Shown piece by piece: positions 48,400-61,560 of a DNA stretch of 64,000 nucleotides. The DNA is from Pseudoscleropodium purum. Taxonomy: Eukaryota; Streptophyta; Bryopsida; Hypnales; Brachytheciaceae. The notes below the pieces were generated by a model that worked only from the letters and a program-made list of their open reading frames with translations, was not told the DNA's origin and searched no databases. The position numbers were made by a program, and so were the translations under genes. Numbering within the stretch: position 1 is the first letter of the stretch; each line of letters begins with the position of its first letter. The stretch covers positions 34,472,001-34,536,000 of the forward strand of contig OZ017797.1 in NCBI GenBank assembly GCA_963969395.1, written 5' to 3'.

Positions 48400-48665
48400 A
48401 TATGATACAAAAGGGGAGGCCATTTTTTCATATCAAGATCAATGGCCCTATTTTTTTTTCACCTTGGAGGGCAAGAAATTGCAAGAATAGGAGTTGTTGC
48501 ATCTTTTTGTCTCAATGCACAACATGATCTTGTAGTATTCTACAAAATCATATGGCTGGAAATTGAATACTCACTTCTTTTTTCACATTTCTTATGTTCA
48601 CACAGAAAATGGCAGTTTTGAAAGTTTCTTTACAAACATGGTCAAGCATGTCCTTTAAGGGTTAA
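48400..48665. mobile_element. piggyBac-like element, diverged right part
   Basis: GAAAATGGCAGTTTTG, ACATGGTCAAG and CCTTTAAGGGTTAA follow the order of the right end of the 21.7-kb copy. The left boundary is uncertain. Confidence 0.4.
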
Positions 48666-50760
48666 AAGGGCCCATGAATGAAGAAATGAGCGAGTTTGAC
48701 CTACTCATATGAATGGCACAGCCCAGGGTACTTTGGTGTGGATTCATTTTTGAAATGATACATGAATGACAATTTTGACAAGAGTGTCTACAAATTGTGT
48801 AGTGAGCACAATTTTCATTTTGGGTTGGTGGCTTCCTCCTATCAGCATGGAAGACATAGGATGATAACGGTTGGGGAATGGACTGGTCCTTTCTTGCACC
48901 CAACTTGTGCTGACAGAGACTTACATTGAGGAGGTTTTGTGTGCATTTTGCATCCCATATTAGGCTGATTTGACTTGATGCAACATATGTTATAAAGAAT
49001 CACAGCAAGATTGACTTAAATTCATTAAGAATTCCACCATGTGCATAAACCAACTTAAACCCAAAATGATCCAAGTGAAGTGTACTTTCAAAATGGGCTA
49101 AAACTGTCAAGAACTTAAGCAATTTCTTTGCTTATTTTTTCTTGAGATTGGATATAATGTAAACCTAGGATCTTGAAATTCACATTGAAAGTGACCACCT
49201 CAAAAAAATTCAAATTATTTTACTGCACAATTTAGTAGCTATTTAAGTTTGAAGTTTTATTTGTGTCAATGAAAAAATAAGGCAACACACTTTGAAAGAG
49301 TATATTTAAGTGAGAATATTTCAAATCATGAACTTTTTGTACTCAGTAAAAGACAAGAAAGTTGAAAATTTTCATTTGAAATTTCACAACATTCCGAGCA
49401 TTTTGCAATTTATGGTGGAGCTTGCAATGCATAGTGGTCACTAAAATAAGAGTAGTGTACATTTGTAAGAAAAAAAAGAATGGGATACTTGTCTTCTCTT
49501 GGGCTCTTTAGATCTACTCTTTTCAAAGTGGATTTGCCCTTTTTGAAGTGGGCAACATTTGCCTTGGTTGGTTGACTTTTCAGTCCATCCCAAATCAAAC
49601 TCAAAAAAATGAGTTGTAAACTATATTGCACCACTCAACTTTAAAAAAATTCCACAACGTGGAGTTTAACTTGCAATTTGATGAAATTATCACAATTGGA
49701 TTTAAAATATAGACTATTTTCTAAATATAAATGTTATTTTTTTTAATTGAAATTTGAGAATGGAAAGCTCAAAAAAGGGGCAATGACTAGAAAATGATCG
49801 CTTGGATCATTGGAGATAAAACTAACCCTTAAAACCTGATTTTGGATACAACATGTTTTTTTTAATATTTGATATAGAAAGGCTTTAAATAAGGTACACA
49901 ATAGTGAAAATGGTTTGTGTACCTATAGAGCCTCCTAATGACATATGATACTTACAATTTGGATCATTAATGCACCTCCTACATGTCTTGAAAGCTACAA
50001 AAAGATCAAGTATTCTTTGGATATGATGTCTATTTGTATGATTTGAGTATGATAACGGATAGATGCTAACACGATATTTAAATGAAAAATGCTAATTACT
50101 GAATTGTCCATCTAATGGTACTATATGTTTTATTATATTTAAGTACATAGTTTGTATTCTAAAAGCCAAATATAGTACTATGAATATGGATCCTCCATAG
50201 ACCTTTAGGAATCTAGTTAGATGAAAAGGTGGAGTAGACACACTAAAAAAAATTTATAGTTACTATATAATAAAATTTAGTAATATAATAGTTATAACTA
50301 TAATATAAAACTTATACTTGTATAAATGTATAGTTAAATAGTTAAACTATAAAAATTTATAGTTACTATAAATATACTTGTAATACGTATAATATTTTAG
50401 ATTTCAAATTCAAACATTACTAAATTAGTTCACTTTTACTTGTGAAAAAAACAATTTTTACCTATAACTTATTGTTCATTGAATTATAGCACTTCTAAAA
50501 ATCTTGTTTTTGCATTGAAAATAAGCTTCATCTTCTTGCTTGAATTCATCACTCTACCAACCATTCAATCAAAAATAAATAAAGCTGAAGGCACCTGAAA
50601 TCGTTAAGATAAGCTTTTCAATATCTTTTGAATAACCACATTGCAAAACTTTATTCAACTAGATTTGCAAATTGTACTAGAAGATCTACCTTACTTGAAA
50701 AACTATAGGTTGTATAACTTTTGATCCAAGCACCCAATCAAAAAAAAAAATTGCATTTTT
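48666..50760. other. AT-rich intergenic DNA
   Basis: No gene recognised. At 50,250-50,400 short palindromic TATAGTTA/TAACTATA words are repeated several times. Confidence 0.4.
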
Positions 50761-51711
50761 GTTAACCCTTGGAGGACCAAGACTATTTTCTATGGAAAAA
50801 ACTCTTAAAACTAAAGCCTATTATTGCATTTATCAAAATTTTCAAAAAAATGTTTTTTTTGAAATTCTAACCATAGGATCTTGTATTAGACTTGTAGAGG
50901 AAGAAGTAGTAAAATTTCATAAAATTTGACAAATGGATTCAAAATATATAAGCACTTGAAAGAAAAATGCATTTATTCTTTCACCATACCTAACAATTTC
51001 AAATACCTTTGACCATTGATTGTGGAAAATTTTTGCATTGTAGATTTTGAATTTCAACACGATGTTAGTCATGTCTCAAAAAAATTTCAAGCCAAAAAAA
51101 ATGTGGAGTACAATCAAAAATCTTGCAATGCAACAATGTCCAAAAATTCACAATGCATAACATAATTTTTCAAATAGATATTTCACCGCATAATAATGAA
51201 ACTTGGAAATCCAAATAGTGGATTGAAAGATATACTTATGCTTTACAAGTTCCAAAAAACAATTTTGGAAAAAAAAAAATTCTCTACTTTCGATATAATT
51301 TAGAAGGAATATGTGAATAATATATAGGCAAAGGCTTGTGTTCTAGGTCTATACCTAATTTGTTCCCATGCATTGAGACCATATAGACCATTTTGTCCTA
51401 GTCCTTCACCTATTGTCCACCCCAAACCTTTTTCCCTTTGATAGCGCAACATGTGCATTTGCCTTGCTTTAGCCTTAATAAACAAAATTTTGGCAACCCA
51501 ACTTGCCTCTCAAATCAAAAATTGCCTAAATTAGTCTATAACTTCTTCACCCGACATTGGATTGAAATAAAATGTATACATTTACAAAGCTCTTGTAGAA
51601 CTAAACCTCCTTAAAAAGTTTCAAAAGAATGAAGTAAGAATTCAGCTCTTAGGAACCTACTTGAACTCTAAGTTGTCCTCCAAGGGGACAATGGTCCTTG
51701 AAGGATTAAAC
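50761..51711. mobile_element. piggyBac-like non-autonomous element, copy 3
   Basis: TTAACCCTTGGAGGACCA at the left is opposed by TGGTCCTTGAAGGATTAA at the right, with one extra change next to the right TTAA. Length of about 950 bp matches the other full copies. No transposase frame. Confidence 0.55.
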
Positions 51712-51717
51712 AAGTAT

Positions 51718-52033
51718 TAAGGTAGGAGGTCCATAAAGTGATCATTTAAGCCCTAAAACTGAATTTTGGGGAGGTAAAACATCTTGAAATATTTTTTCAG
51801 TAAATTTTCCTTGAAAGACAAGAGGAAATGGCATCTAATCCAAGTCGTTTCATATTTTTTTGGAGATTTTTGGAATTAGTTATGAAATTCTAAAGTGGAA
51901 ATGCTATAAGGCTCTAATAGCGTCCACCTACTAAAATGTACATTGTTTGTACATGGCTAAAGGCTACAAAAAAGCAACATGTACATGCAATGTACATTTA
52001 AAGATGTGGATGCTTTTAGAACCTCCTACCTTA
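51718..52033 (+). mobile_element. AAGGTAGGAGG MITE family, copy 1
   Basis: TAAGGTAGGAGGTCC at the left and AACCTCCTACCTTA at the right are inverted. The 316-bp body contains TGGCATCTAATCCAAGT, GGAATTAGTTATGAAATT and a TGTACAT pair, all shared in order with the copy at 53.4 kb. Confidence 0.75.
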
Positions 52034-53411
52034 CTTTCCACACCTTGCAAAGATCCATTTGCAATTGACTTGTTAGAAATCTACGGTAGCTAAATTTTTT
52101 CAGTTCATCATTCAATGACCACTTGATTCTTGAGGAGTTATCCCTGTGAGGATGTTGCTAGCCCCAATGCGACCAATGGATGATTTTTTATATCGATGTG
52201 GAAATGAAGAATGCACCTATTGAATCCAAAATAAGATAAAGTTTTTTTTGGCAAAGTACGCAGGTGATAGGTCTCGTTTTTTTTCATGGTCAAGCCCCCT
52301 GCAAACCATCAGCTGCATGCAGTGCTTTTCTCTAAGCATATCCCCTCACATGTGCACCTGAATTTTCGTCCTCCCTGACATTCATATGAGACAAATGTGC
52401 CCAAGGTTCAGTTGGGGTCAGTTGGGTTCCCTTGGTTGGCATCACCATTTGATGACATCGATCATGTTTTGGAAACCCAATAGAGCTCCATCCCAAGGTA
52501 CCTTATTCTGGCTCCCTTCCTGCAGTCTGGACTTTATCTGAAAAAAATAAACTAAACTAAACTACACTGAGTCCCTTTTTCTGAGCACAGGCTGTGTGGT
52601 CATGAGTCATGACCACTGAGGTGGAGTGAGTGAGGGCTAGATGACAAACCAAGGCTTGAGTGAGGGTTCAGTGGTTGTTGTAAGTTAAGATAGGATAGGG
52701 GTTCAGTTCCACACGCCTCCTATTTTATTCTGGTTTTCAGTGCCATCTCCCCGCCCTTGTAAGTACTGCCCCAGTGCCAAGTGCGACGAAAACACCAAAA
52801 GCTTTCATTCTGAGTTCATGTGCATGTGATGCCTGCCAGCCCCTGCCCCCGCCCGAGCCTGACCCTCGCTCGTCTGAAGTCTGGGTGCATCCCAAATTTC
52901 CATAGGACCAATCATGACTTCGCCGCCTGTCCAAGTTTCCTTCAAAGACACCACTTTAAAGTCTTAACTTAAGGTACTGGATGTACGAGGCTACGAGGCC
53001 AGCCTGAGCACCACATTGATAAGGTACGTTGAGCACAGTCAGTCAGTCAGTGTGAATGCATGATAGAGGGGGGGCAGGCAGCAGCAGCAGCAGCAAGCAT
53101 CCAGGAGGGCATCTCAAGCCAGAACCAGACCAAACCCACTTCAAAGGTCAAGTTTGTCACAATGGCTCAGTGCCTTTTGCCTGGGGGACTACAGGGTGGA
53201 ACTGAACTGAACTGAACCCTCCAAAGGTGGCAAGCCTAGGGAGGAGAGAACTTAACCAAGGTCCACTGTTTGTAATTCAGGCACTGTGGGCTGGAAGCAT
53301 ACATACAGTGGAGCATCAAATGTGTGCAGTTCAGTTAGAGCAGCTCCACTGAGGCAGAAGTGACCATGACTCTAGTGGGAAGGTGGCACTTTGAGGATCC
53401 ACTCCATCTCG
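52034..53411. other. Balanced-composition, possibly low-copy segment
   Basis: From about 52,260 to 53,410 the sequence is noticeably less AT-rich than its surroundings, with a short CAG run (about 53,080-53,095) and repeated GAACTGAACTGAAC words (about 53,200). Only one frame over 60 codons (52,737-52,934 minus) is present, and it is not recognisable. This could be a promoter or untranslated exon of a host gene. No function can be assigned. Confidence 0.3.
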
Positions 53412-53739
53412 AAGGTAAGCAGTCCATAAATCGCCCATTTAAGAGCTGGAACTGATTTTGGGGAGGTGAAACTTCTTCAAATATTTGTGTAGTAAATTAT
53501 CCTTGACAGACAAGTGAAATTGGCATCTAGTCCAAGTTGTTTCATAATTTTTGGAGCTTTTTGGAATTAGTTATGAAATTTTGAAGTTCTAATGCAGTGG
53601 ACTCTGAAATCGCCCACCTCTTGAAATGTAAACTATTTGTACATTGCTGATACAATGAAAAAGCAACATATACAAATAGTGTACATTTCAAAAGGTGGGC
53701 AATTTTAGAGTTTGAGTGCTTTATAAACCTCTTACTTTA
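53412..53739 (+). mobile_element. AAGGTAGGAGG MITE family, copy 2
   Basis: Collinear with copy 1 for about 320 bp (AGTCCATAAA, TTTTGGGGAGGTGAAAC, GGAATTAGTTATGAAATT, GTACATTTCAAAAGGTGGGC). The termini are weaker than in copy 1. Confidence 0.75.
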
Positions 53740-54420
53740 TTGTTGCTTTTCATTCTTCATAGAGAGATGCTACAATCCTCCACTCGCAATATTTCTCAAG
53801 TCTTTTGAGTCCATGTGAGAGCTCACGCCACTACTTGCAAGCCTTGTGTTAGTTATGGAGGGAGCAACATTGGCAAAAGGAAATGATATTCTTAAGAGGG
53901 AGCAACATTCACATTAAGATCAAGTGTGAGCAATTCAAGCTACTTTGAAGTAGAATTCTTTTGTAGAATTGGCAAGGCTTGACAGAATCCTTCAAAGGAG
54001 CCGATTAGAATGGGAACAATGTTATTAATGCATGGGAACCTACTCTTAACACCAAGGAACACGCCTTCCAAGGCGGATTCTAACCTACTTGTAGGCTAGA
54101 TCTTGTCCTCCCAAACTCGCCCATGAGCCCGCTTGCAAGGCAAAATACGCCCTGGAGGGCACATTCTCTAGTACAAGATGGTCCTAACAACAACAAAGTT
54201 ACAACAAGGTTTAGATGGGTGTGGAGCAAGAGGCATTGTGACATATCTACAAAATGCAAAGATGTTGCCGGAAGTGGCTCGGGACTTGATCCTCAAAATA
54301 GCTTTTAACATTCCATGTGAAGTTAAACATTGGCGATGTTCCTAGTAACTTATATGGTAGATGAATTTGGAGTAGTGATTGTTCTTGTCATGAAGTAGAA
54401 GAATTGAGGTCAAAAGACAC
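53740..54420. other. Intergenic DNA
   Basis: A 61-codon plus-strand frame (54,123-54,308) has no recognisable similarity. Otherwise nothing seen. Confidence 0.35.
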
Positions 54421-54731
54421 AAAGGTAGTTTACTTTAAAAGTACCCGTGGTCTAAAAGCAATCATGACACAAAATTACATTTTGCTTTCATCTATGTACT
54501 AACAGTGTACATTTCAAAAGATGGTCACTTTTAGTTAGTGACCATTTGCGTTTCAACTTCAAAAATTCATAATGAATTCCATGAAGGTCCAAAAAAATGA
54601 AACAACTTGGATTAAATACCGATTCCATTTTTTTTCCTAAGAAAATTTGCTAAAAATTGTTTCAAGAACTTTAGCTTCTTTGAAAAGGCAATCAACTCTT
54701 AAATGATCACTTTAAGAGCAAGATTACCTTA
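54421..54731 (-). mobile_element. AAGGTAGGAGG MITE family, copy 3 (inverted)
   Basis: On the minus strand the order CTAAGGTAATC, AAAGTGATCATTTAAGAG, GAAACAATTTTTAGCAAATT and TGTACACTGTTAGTACATAG matches copies 1 and 2. Confidence 0.65.
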
Positions 54732-55492
54732 GTAGAAACATGATATGTGTAGACTATAGATAGCATTGTTTACTAATGAAGCAAGGATCTTTTTTGCATC
54801 CTTGTAAAGAGGATCCCTATGATGAACAAACTAATCTTTTATGACTCCCTAACCACTCCCAATCCTTGAATTAATTGGTAAGTCCCTCCTAGGCATCTAG
54901 CAAAGCATAATACCATTCCCATTTTAGGGAAGACCATTGCTTGGTATACAATGTTATAAAAGAAAAAGGATCCATAAGAAGACGTATATAACAATTTAAA
55001 GTGATTATAAATCTTTCTGAGATCATTTTCCATGTTTTTATATAATGGATTTTTACGAGGAAGACAAATGTAAATGAAGAATTATCTAGGGTGGTTTTGT
55101 TAACAACTGTATCTACTATCATGATTGGCATTCTATGCCAAATAATTAAATAAAGTTGGGGGAATAAGTTTATTATATGCTAAAATAGGAATATTTCTTC
55201 AAATTTTGTTTTTTTCTTCATACCTAAAAAATATAAATATAAATTTCCTAAAATTCCAGCACTTCTTTTTAGATTTATTTTTTGTTGATCCTAATAGCTA
55301 AGTACAATACATCACAAAGGTCAAAATAGCAAGTGTTCTTGTCCTTAGTAATTCTTTTTGGAACAACACTCTACGGCATGGATTCATAGTCAATAACCAA
55401 TATGTAATATCTTATTAGAGTTTTGTTTTTTTGTCTAATAGTCATGACTTATTCAAGATTTTGGACTAAAGAGACTAAAATTTTAAGACATA
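54732..55492. other. Intergenic DNA
   Basis: Overlapping minus-strand frames at 54,839-55,131 are rich in Tyr, Phe and Ile and were not recognised. Confidence 0.35.
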
Positions 55493-58400
55493 CTAGCAAT
55501 TGGCCCTTGCTTTGCTACGCATTAAATATATTACTTTCATCAATTTTTCATGTGATAGAATGTAGATAAATAAAGTGAACAATGTAAGTAGAATCTTCAC
55601 ATTTAAATATCTAGAGCAATTAAGCAATAGTTTCAATTTCAAGAAAATCTTCAATTAAAAAATTATTAATCTTTGTATTAAACCTACAAATATATGTATG
55701 ATGAAATGTAGAATAATTTCAATAGTTTTGAAATCAAAATCTTTACAATGAAAGAATATGCAAAATCTTCACCTATAAAAATGTAGAATAAAGATTCTAA
55801 TTTCAATAAAAGATTCAAATAGTAAATTATAAAAATCTTCATAATCATTTGAATATATTGCAATCTAGAATAAAAGAAAAAAAAGATATATTAAAATTAA
55901 TTTTTATATATTAGAATCTTTGCATATTTCGCTATTTGCATACTCTCAAAGAAAAGTGATAAATTTTATAAGTAGATTGCATCTTAAGAGGCATGCTTTG
56001 GAATATCCTTCCATTGACTATAAAAGATTGTAGCAAAATGGCTATAAATATCATCCTACCATATTTATTCATATGGTAGGCTATCTCAATTGAGACAATG
56101 AAATAATAATGAACACCAAAAGAATGCAATTAGATAGAAGGGGATGTTGCCAAAGTGTGCATGAGCCCTAAACATGCAGAGTTTGGAACAAACTCTTAAC
56201 TTTTCCATCCACCTGATTCATTTGTAAATACATGTAGAAATCTCCAAGACAATGTCATGCAAAAACCTCATGATAAACCACATTTTTTACTGTTCCTACG
56301 GCTTTTGAATTGTTTGTAGGATGTCTACCACGAGACAAAGCCACATATAATTGACTATGGCTAAATACTTCATTTCAAAGATAAATGTCTACTCGATTAT
56401 ATGATTGGCCTTGCGATTTGTTGATTGTCATTGCAAAAGTACCAGTGATAGGAAATTGTCTCCGACATAGTGTAAATGGCAAGTGGCTATTGTTGCAATG
56501 ATGTGTGATTCTTGGAATCAACACTTTTTGGCTACAATGACGCCCTTTCACAATTTCACACAATAATATAGATGGAGATACTTGTAACAAACGTAGGCGA
56601 CTACTGTTGCACAAAGCTTTTGCTGGATCTTAATTTTTTAGCAACATTACATATTGACCACATTTAAGATTTAATTGATGAGGTGGCAAACCACTAAGAT
56701 GTAGAGAATTTAAAAACTCTACTGGATAATGATGGGTATGTTCATCATTTTCATGAACAAAATCAATGCTAAAATATTGATGTACATCATTAGGCATACA
56801 GTCAGTGATTTTATGGTTGATTTCTTGGGTATCATCATTTTGAACAACTAAAATTACATGCTCAAAGAAATCAAGGAGATCATCAAAAATTGCATCAATA
56901 AGTCCATTTAGAGAATTTTCATATGCAACCATTCCAAGTGGTAGCTCTACCTTTGAACCGGTTTTGCCTTCACCAATATTTAATAAAAATTGTTGAAAAT
57001 TCGGTTGACTTTGTAAATGCATATTAGTAGTCAATGAAAATGTTGCATTAGTGAAAACAAATAAGAATGTCACAAACAAGCCTCAACAGTTTGCTTACAA
57101 CCTCCACCTACAACGACAGGTAAAGCTTGACGGAAATCACCACCATATAAAACTACAAGACCGCCATTCAAAGTATCAATACCTCGAATATCTCGCAATG
57201 ATCGATCTATTATTTCAATCATAAATCTATGTCCAGTACAAACTTCACCAAGTACAATCAATTGTACTTCACGCAAACTTTGAGCTAACGATGATTGAAC
57301 ACTAATCAAACATGTTGATTTATCATGTAATTGTAATGAAATGGCAAAAGATGAATGTGTTGTTTGTCCTTCCTGCAAAAGACAAGCAACAATTCCACTT
57401 GTTGCCATTGCCATACATTTAATACCATAACCTCAAAGATAACCTAATATGGTATTATATATAAAAGTCTTACCAGTACCTTCAGGGCCATCCAAAAAAT
57501 ATAACTTACACAAAGAATGAGGTTTTAAAATGGCATTAGTAACTGCATTGAAAACAATGTGTTGTTCTTCATTTAATTTGTCTATGTCCTCTTCTATAAA
57601 GTTAATGTTTAAATTATCTAAGTTATTGTTGTCATTGGCATCATTACCAACATGAACAATATTTGAATAGCCAATTCATTAAAATCTTGGATATCAAAAA
57701 AATCTTCAATGTGTTTATTATTAAACGACAAATGTTCATTAATGAACAAAATCACTTTGCTATAGCAATTATGGTCATTAAGCCAATCATCAAATATAGT
57801 GTCAATATGTCTCATCAACAAACCAAAAGGATTCAATGGTTGTCCAAACATAAGAAGTGTTGCAAACAATTGTCGAATTTGTTTAGGCAATGAAATAACA
57901 ATTGCTTCTTGGAGACAATTGTTCCATTCACTATCGTCTTGTAAAAATTCTCTTGCAATGCAAATGGCTTTGTACATTGAATGTACCGTATTTTGAAAAC
58001 AAAATAAGTCATTAAACAAAGTTGGTGCCTCAATATGAGTCAATAATAAACGCAAGTAAAATAATTTGGTACCTACGGGAACCATATTTACTCTACCCAA
58101 AACTTTTATCTTGCGTTGTCTTCTTTCCTATAGATAATTTTTTTCATTTCATTTATAGTGCAATGGAAGATTCATGTATTGAAGAAGCATATGATTGTCT
58201 TGATTTCCAAAAGCAATCAAGGCATGAATGCGGCCATTGAGTTCAAAAAACTTTGTAAGTTGGTTTTAATGTTTTGATTAATCACTGATTGTAAAGATGT
58301 TCCTTCTTAGAAGGTAACATATTGTTGATCGGGAAGATGAATGGGTAAACGACAAATACTATGACTTTTGTTGTTGGTTTCAAAACCAAAGAACCTCCAA

Positions 58401-60300
58401 CATGCTTCTTGCGCAACAACATAGCATTCGTCTAAAAATTCCTTAATCTCATCGACAACCTCATGTGTTTCTACAACGCCACAATCTGGACCCTTAAAAA
58501 TATATTTATCGAGGTATTTCATAGTTTTTACTAAATTGCAAACTTCCACATTAATATAACAATTAAAACGGCCTATTAAATATGAATTGTATTGCACAAC
58601 CCATTGATTGTCCAAATGAACAATTTGACCACACATATGTTTTTTTAACATAGTGACTGTCATTTCAACAACGATACAAAACATGACCATTACCATCCAT
58701 CTCGGTGGTATCTCGAGATTGCATTGAATAGTACTTGGAGCATTTTCCATCCTTCATGCACAGACAATTGGGATTATCCAAACTACACAGACCATGCATC
58801 ATGTGCTTAGCAACTGCAGCATAAAGTTGTAGTTGCCTATTCAAATCTAGAATCTTAGTACATACAACTCTATTTACAAGGTCACAATTATTGACCTTGT
58901 CTTTCAACCAAAAAAGAATGTGAGCATGAGGTAGACCATGCTTTTGAAACTCAATAGTATAACAAAAAACAATTGTTTCCCCCAATACATTTTTCTTTGT
59001 GATTTTATCCATCATTGCTTTCAATTTGAACTCAAAGACACGTACTACAACATTTGGACAATTAGGAGGACTTTGACCTGGTTTAAGCTCATCAATGATC
59101 TCAGACCAATTTGGATTACATGTCATTGTAACAAATAAATCCGGTTTGCCTAAAACTCTAACTAAAACCATACTATCGTGAAAGAGTTTTTACATGTATC
59201 AAGGAAATCCAATGAATGTAGTAGGTAAAACAATACGGCACCCAATACATCCTCCACTATTGTCGTGCATAGCATTTATAATGTCTAGATAACATTTTGC
59301 TTGAAGTTCTATTTGATGTTGTCTAATGAAAAATAAGTTTTCATGTTCTACAGGCAAATATTGATCTACTATGTATTGTTGAAATAATCTATCAGCCCTA
59401 TGTAATATATTAGATTGAGGTCGCTTATGAAGCATATACTGAACAAATGACTTTAAAGTCACCCTAGTGTCTGCTTTGAAAGTAGGTGACCACCCATATC
59501 AACCATCCGGAAACAACAAATGGTAAGATAAAGCATCATAAACTGGATGAATTTTTTTTATCCATTGTAAATTTCCACCATGTCGGTGAAGAATAATATC
59601 TTGATCGGATTCTAAATGTTGTTCATTAAGAACAACAGTAGTAATCTCTCAAACCATAGGAAGATTGTATCGACGACGATGTTCACCAGTAGGAGTCTCA
59701 CTAGTGATACAAAGTCCCATGTTATGTCCTTTCAAAAGAACATGATGCAAAGACTTAAAACCTCGAACCAATGTATTGATTGATTCTAAAACTTTTTGGA
59801 TGTTATTAACAGTCTCACGGTCAAGATCATCAAAGATCTCTATGTAACGATTGGTTTGTAAATCATCATCTAAAAAGTAAATTTGTGCAAATCTTGAGCT
59901 GTGATCTACTTCGGGTTTTAAATTTTCAATGTGATGATATAACTCTCTATTTACACAAAAAATATATACCCCTCAACCCTCGACTTAGCCAGACTGAAAT
60001 TTACTATGCATACTTGTAAACGTAAATGCTTGATTATATTTTCTAATTCATTTAAGAAATCCTCAAGAATTGGGTGTATTATCCATAAAAAAACTCATTG
60101 AGCATGAGGTGAATGGTAGAATGACTAAGATGTTCATTACCAACTTTACCATTGTAACAACAAATTGATGCTTTTTCTTTTCTAAAACGAAATGTTAAAG
60201 ATTTTGGACATTGGATGGACATAGATCCAAGACTATCAATATCAACATCTACATAGTCATCAATTGTAAACAAAGCTCGAGTCATAGTTTACAAAAGATA
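55493..60300 (-). mobile_element. Helitron (decayed); 5' end not located
   Basis: On the minus strand the element ends GCGTAGCAAAGCAAGGGCC followed by AATTGCTAG and then T. CTAG as the 3' terminus, a GC-rich hairpin-like motif just inside it and insertion before T are Helitron features. Upstream lies the RepHel pseudogene. The 5' TC end beyond 60.3 kb could not be fixed, so the right coordinate is only a minimum. The last 760 bp before the end is AT-rich non-coding DNA. Confidence 0.75.
56255..60285 (-). pseudogene. Helitron RepHel (Rep plus PIF1-like helicase), broken
   Basis: Seen in order on the minus strand are: an N-terminal part (LGSMSIQCP, ICCYNGKV), RRYNLP and an IHPVYDALSYHLLFPDG block. 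The Rep domain follows with KPDLFVTMTCNPNW, the HUH motif GLPHAHIL (about 58,920) and the two-tyrosine motif KYLDKYIFK (about 58,505). The PIF1-type helicase starts near 57,600 with GPEGTGKT as Walker A (usual GPGGTGKT), then YGGDFRQALPVV, LKCGQYVMLLKN, FAMTINKSQGQ and QLYVALSRG. Frames change at least near 60.0, 58.67, 58.2, 57.6 and 57.07 kb. In-frame stops are TGA 59,649, TGA 59,499, TGA 59,199, TAA 59,190, TAA 58,307, TGA 57,433, TAA 56,630 and TGA 56,375. The usual DEA box is degraded (LGEVCTGH). The catalytic His and Tyr residues survive, but the gene cannot be functional. Confidence 0.9.
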
Positions 60301-60396
60301 ACAATTACGAATCCTAAAACTCGCACTTTAGAATGTGGAAACAAAAAATAATGGTTTTGAAATTGCACCTTTATAACTTGTACTCCAAAAATCTTC

Positions 60397-60495
60397 ACTC
60401 TTTGAATATGCTTTACTTCACTCTTTGAATATGCTCCACTTTACTCTTTGAATATACTCCACTTCACTCTTTGAATATGCTCCACTTCACTCTAG
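60397..60495. repeat. About 25-bp tandem repeat (four copies)
   Basis: CACTCTTTGAATATGCTCCA-type units run head to tail four times with single-base variants. Confidence 0.85.
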
Positions 60496-60719
60496 TTTTT
60501 GCTTCTTGACATCCATAATACATCAACATATATTCAATAACAAATTTTGGATGTTAACACCTATTTCAAAATTTAGGTCAAATTTCGCCAAATTGATCAA
60601 ATTCATGTGCATGACATTACTCAAATTAAATCAAACCATTGAAATTATATTCAATTGTTCATGTTTGCCTCAAAAAATGCTAAAGTTATTCAAATTAGGT
60701 TTTAATTAAGTCAAACTAT

Positions 60720-61560
60720 TGACATTAGTTTACATTGCATTGATAACATTCGATTCATATTGTTCAAATGAAACTCAAATTGCCCAAATTAGATCAAACG
60801 ATGTTCAAATTGTTCAAATTAGATCAAATTATTGACATTAAGCTCAAATTAGGTCAAATTCCTCCAATTTGGCTCTAATTTCATTAATCTCTTGGAATTA
60901 AGTTGAATTGAAGCTCAAATTGCTCTCATTAGGTCAAATTGTTGATATTAAGTTTAAATTAGGTCAAATAGCTCAAATTAGGTCAAATTCTTCCAATTTG
61001 GCTCTAATTTCATCAATCTTGGAATTAAGTCGAATTGAAGCTCAAATTGCACTCAACTTGTTCAAATGAAGCTCAAATTGCTCACATTAGGTCAAATTCT
61101 TGACATTAAATTCAAATTAGGTCAAATTCCTTCAATTTGGCTCTAATTTCATCAATCTCTTGAAATCAAGTTGAATTGAAGCTCAAATTGCACTCAACTT
61201 GTTCAAATGAAGCTCAAATTGCTTACATTAGGTCAAATTGTTGACATTAAACTCAAATTAAGTCAAATTGCTCTCTAAGAATGCTCTAATTGTTCCAATT
61301 TGGTTCTAATTATATCAATCTCTAGGAATTAAGTTGAATTGAAGCTCAAATTACACCCAATTTGTTCAAATGAAACTCAAATTACTCACATTAGGTCAAA
61401 TTGCTCCAAGAATGCTCCAATTGCTCCAAGATTGCTTCAATTGTTCCAAGTGCTCCAATTTGACTCTAATTACATCAATCTCTTGTGTGAAATTAGATTG
61501 AAACTCAAATGACATTCAAATTGTTCAAATGAAACTCAATGTTCAAACCACCATTCTATG
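60720..61560. repeat. Higher-order tandem array of CTCAAATTAGGTCAAATT words
   Basis: The word CCAATTTGGCTCTAATT recurs at about 60,863, 60,993, 61,132, 61,295 and 61,455, so units of about 130-165 bp are repeated five times. Each unit is made of shorter AAATTAGGTCAAATTG and GAAGCTCAAATTG words. No coding capacity. Confidence 0.8.
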
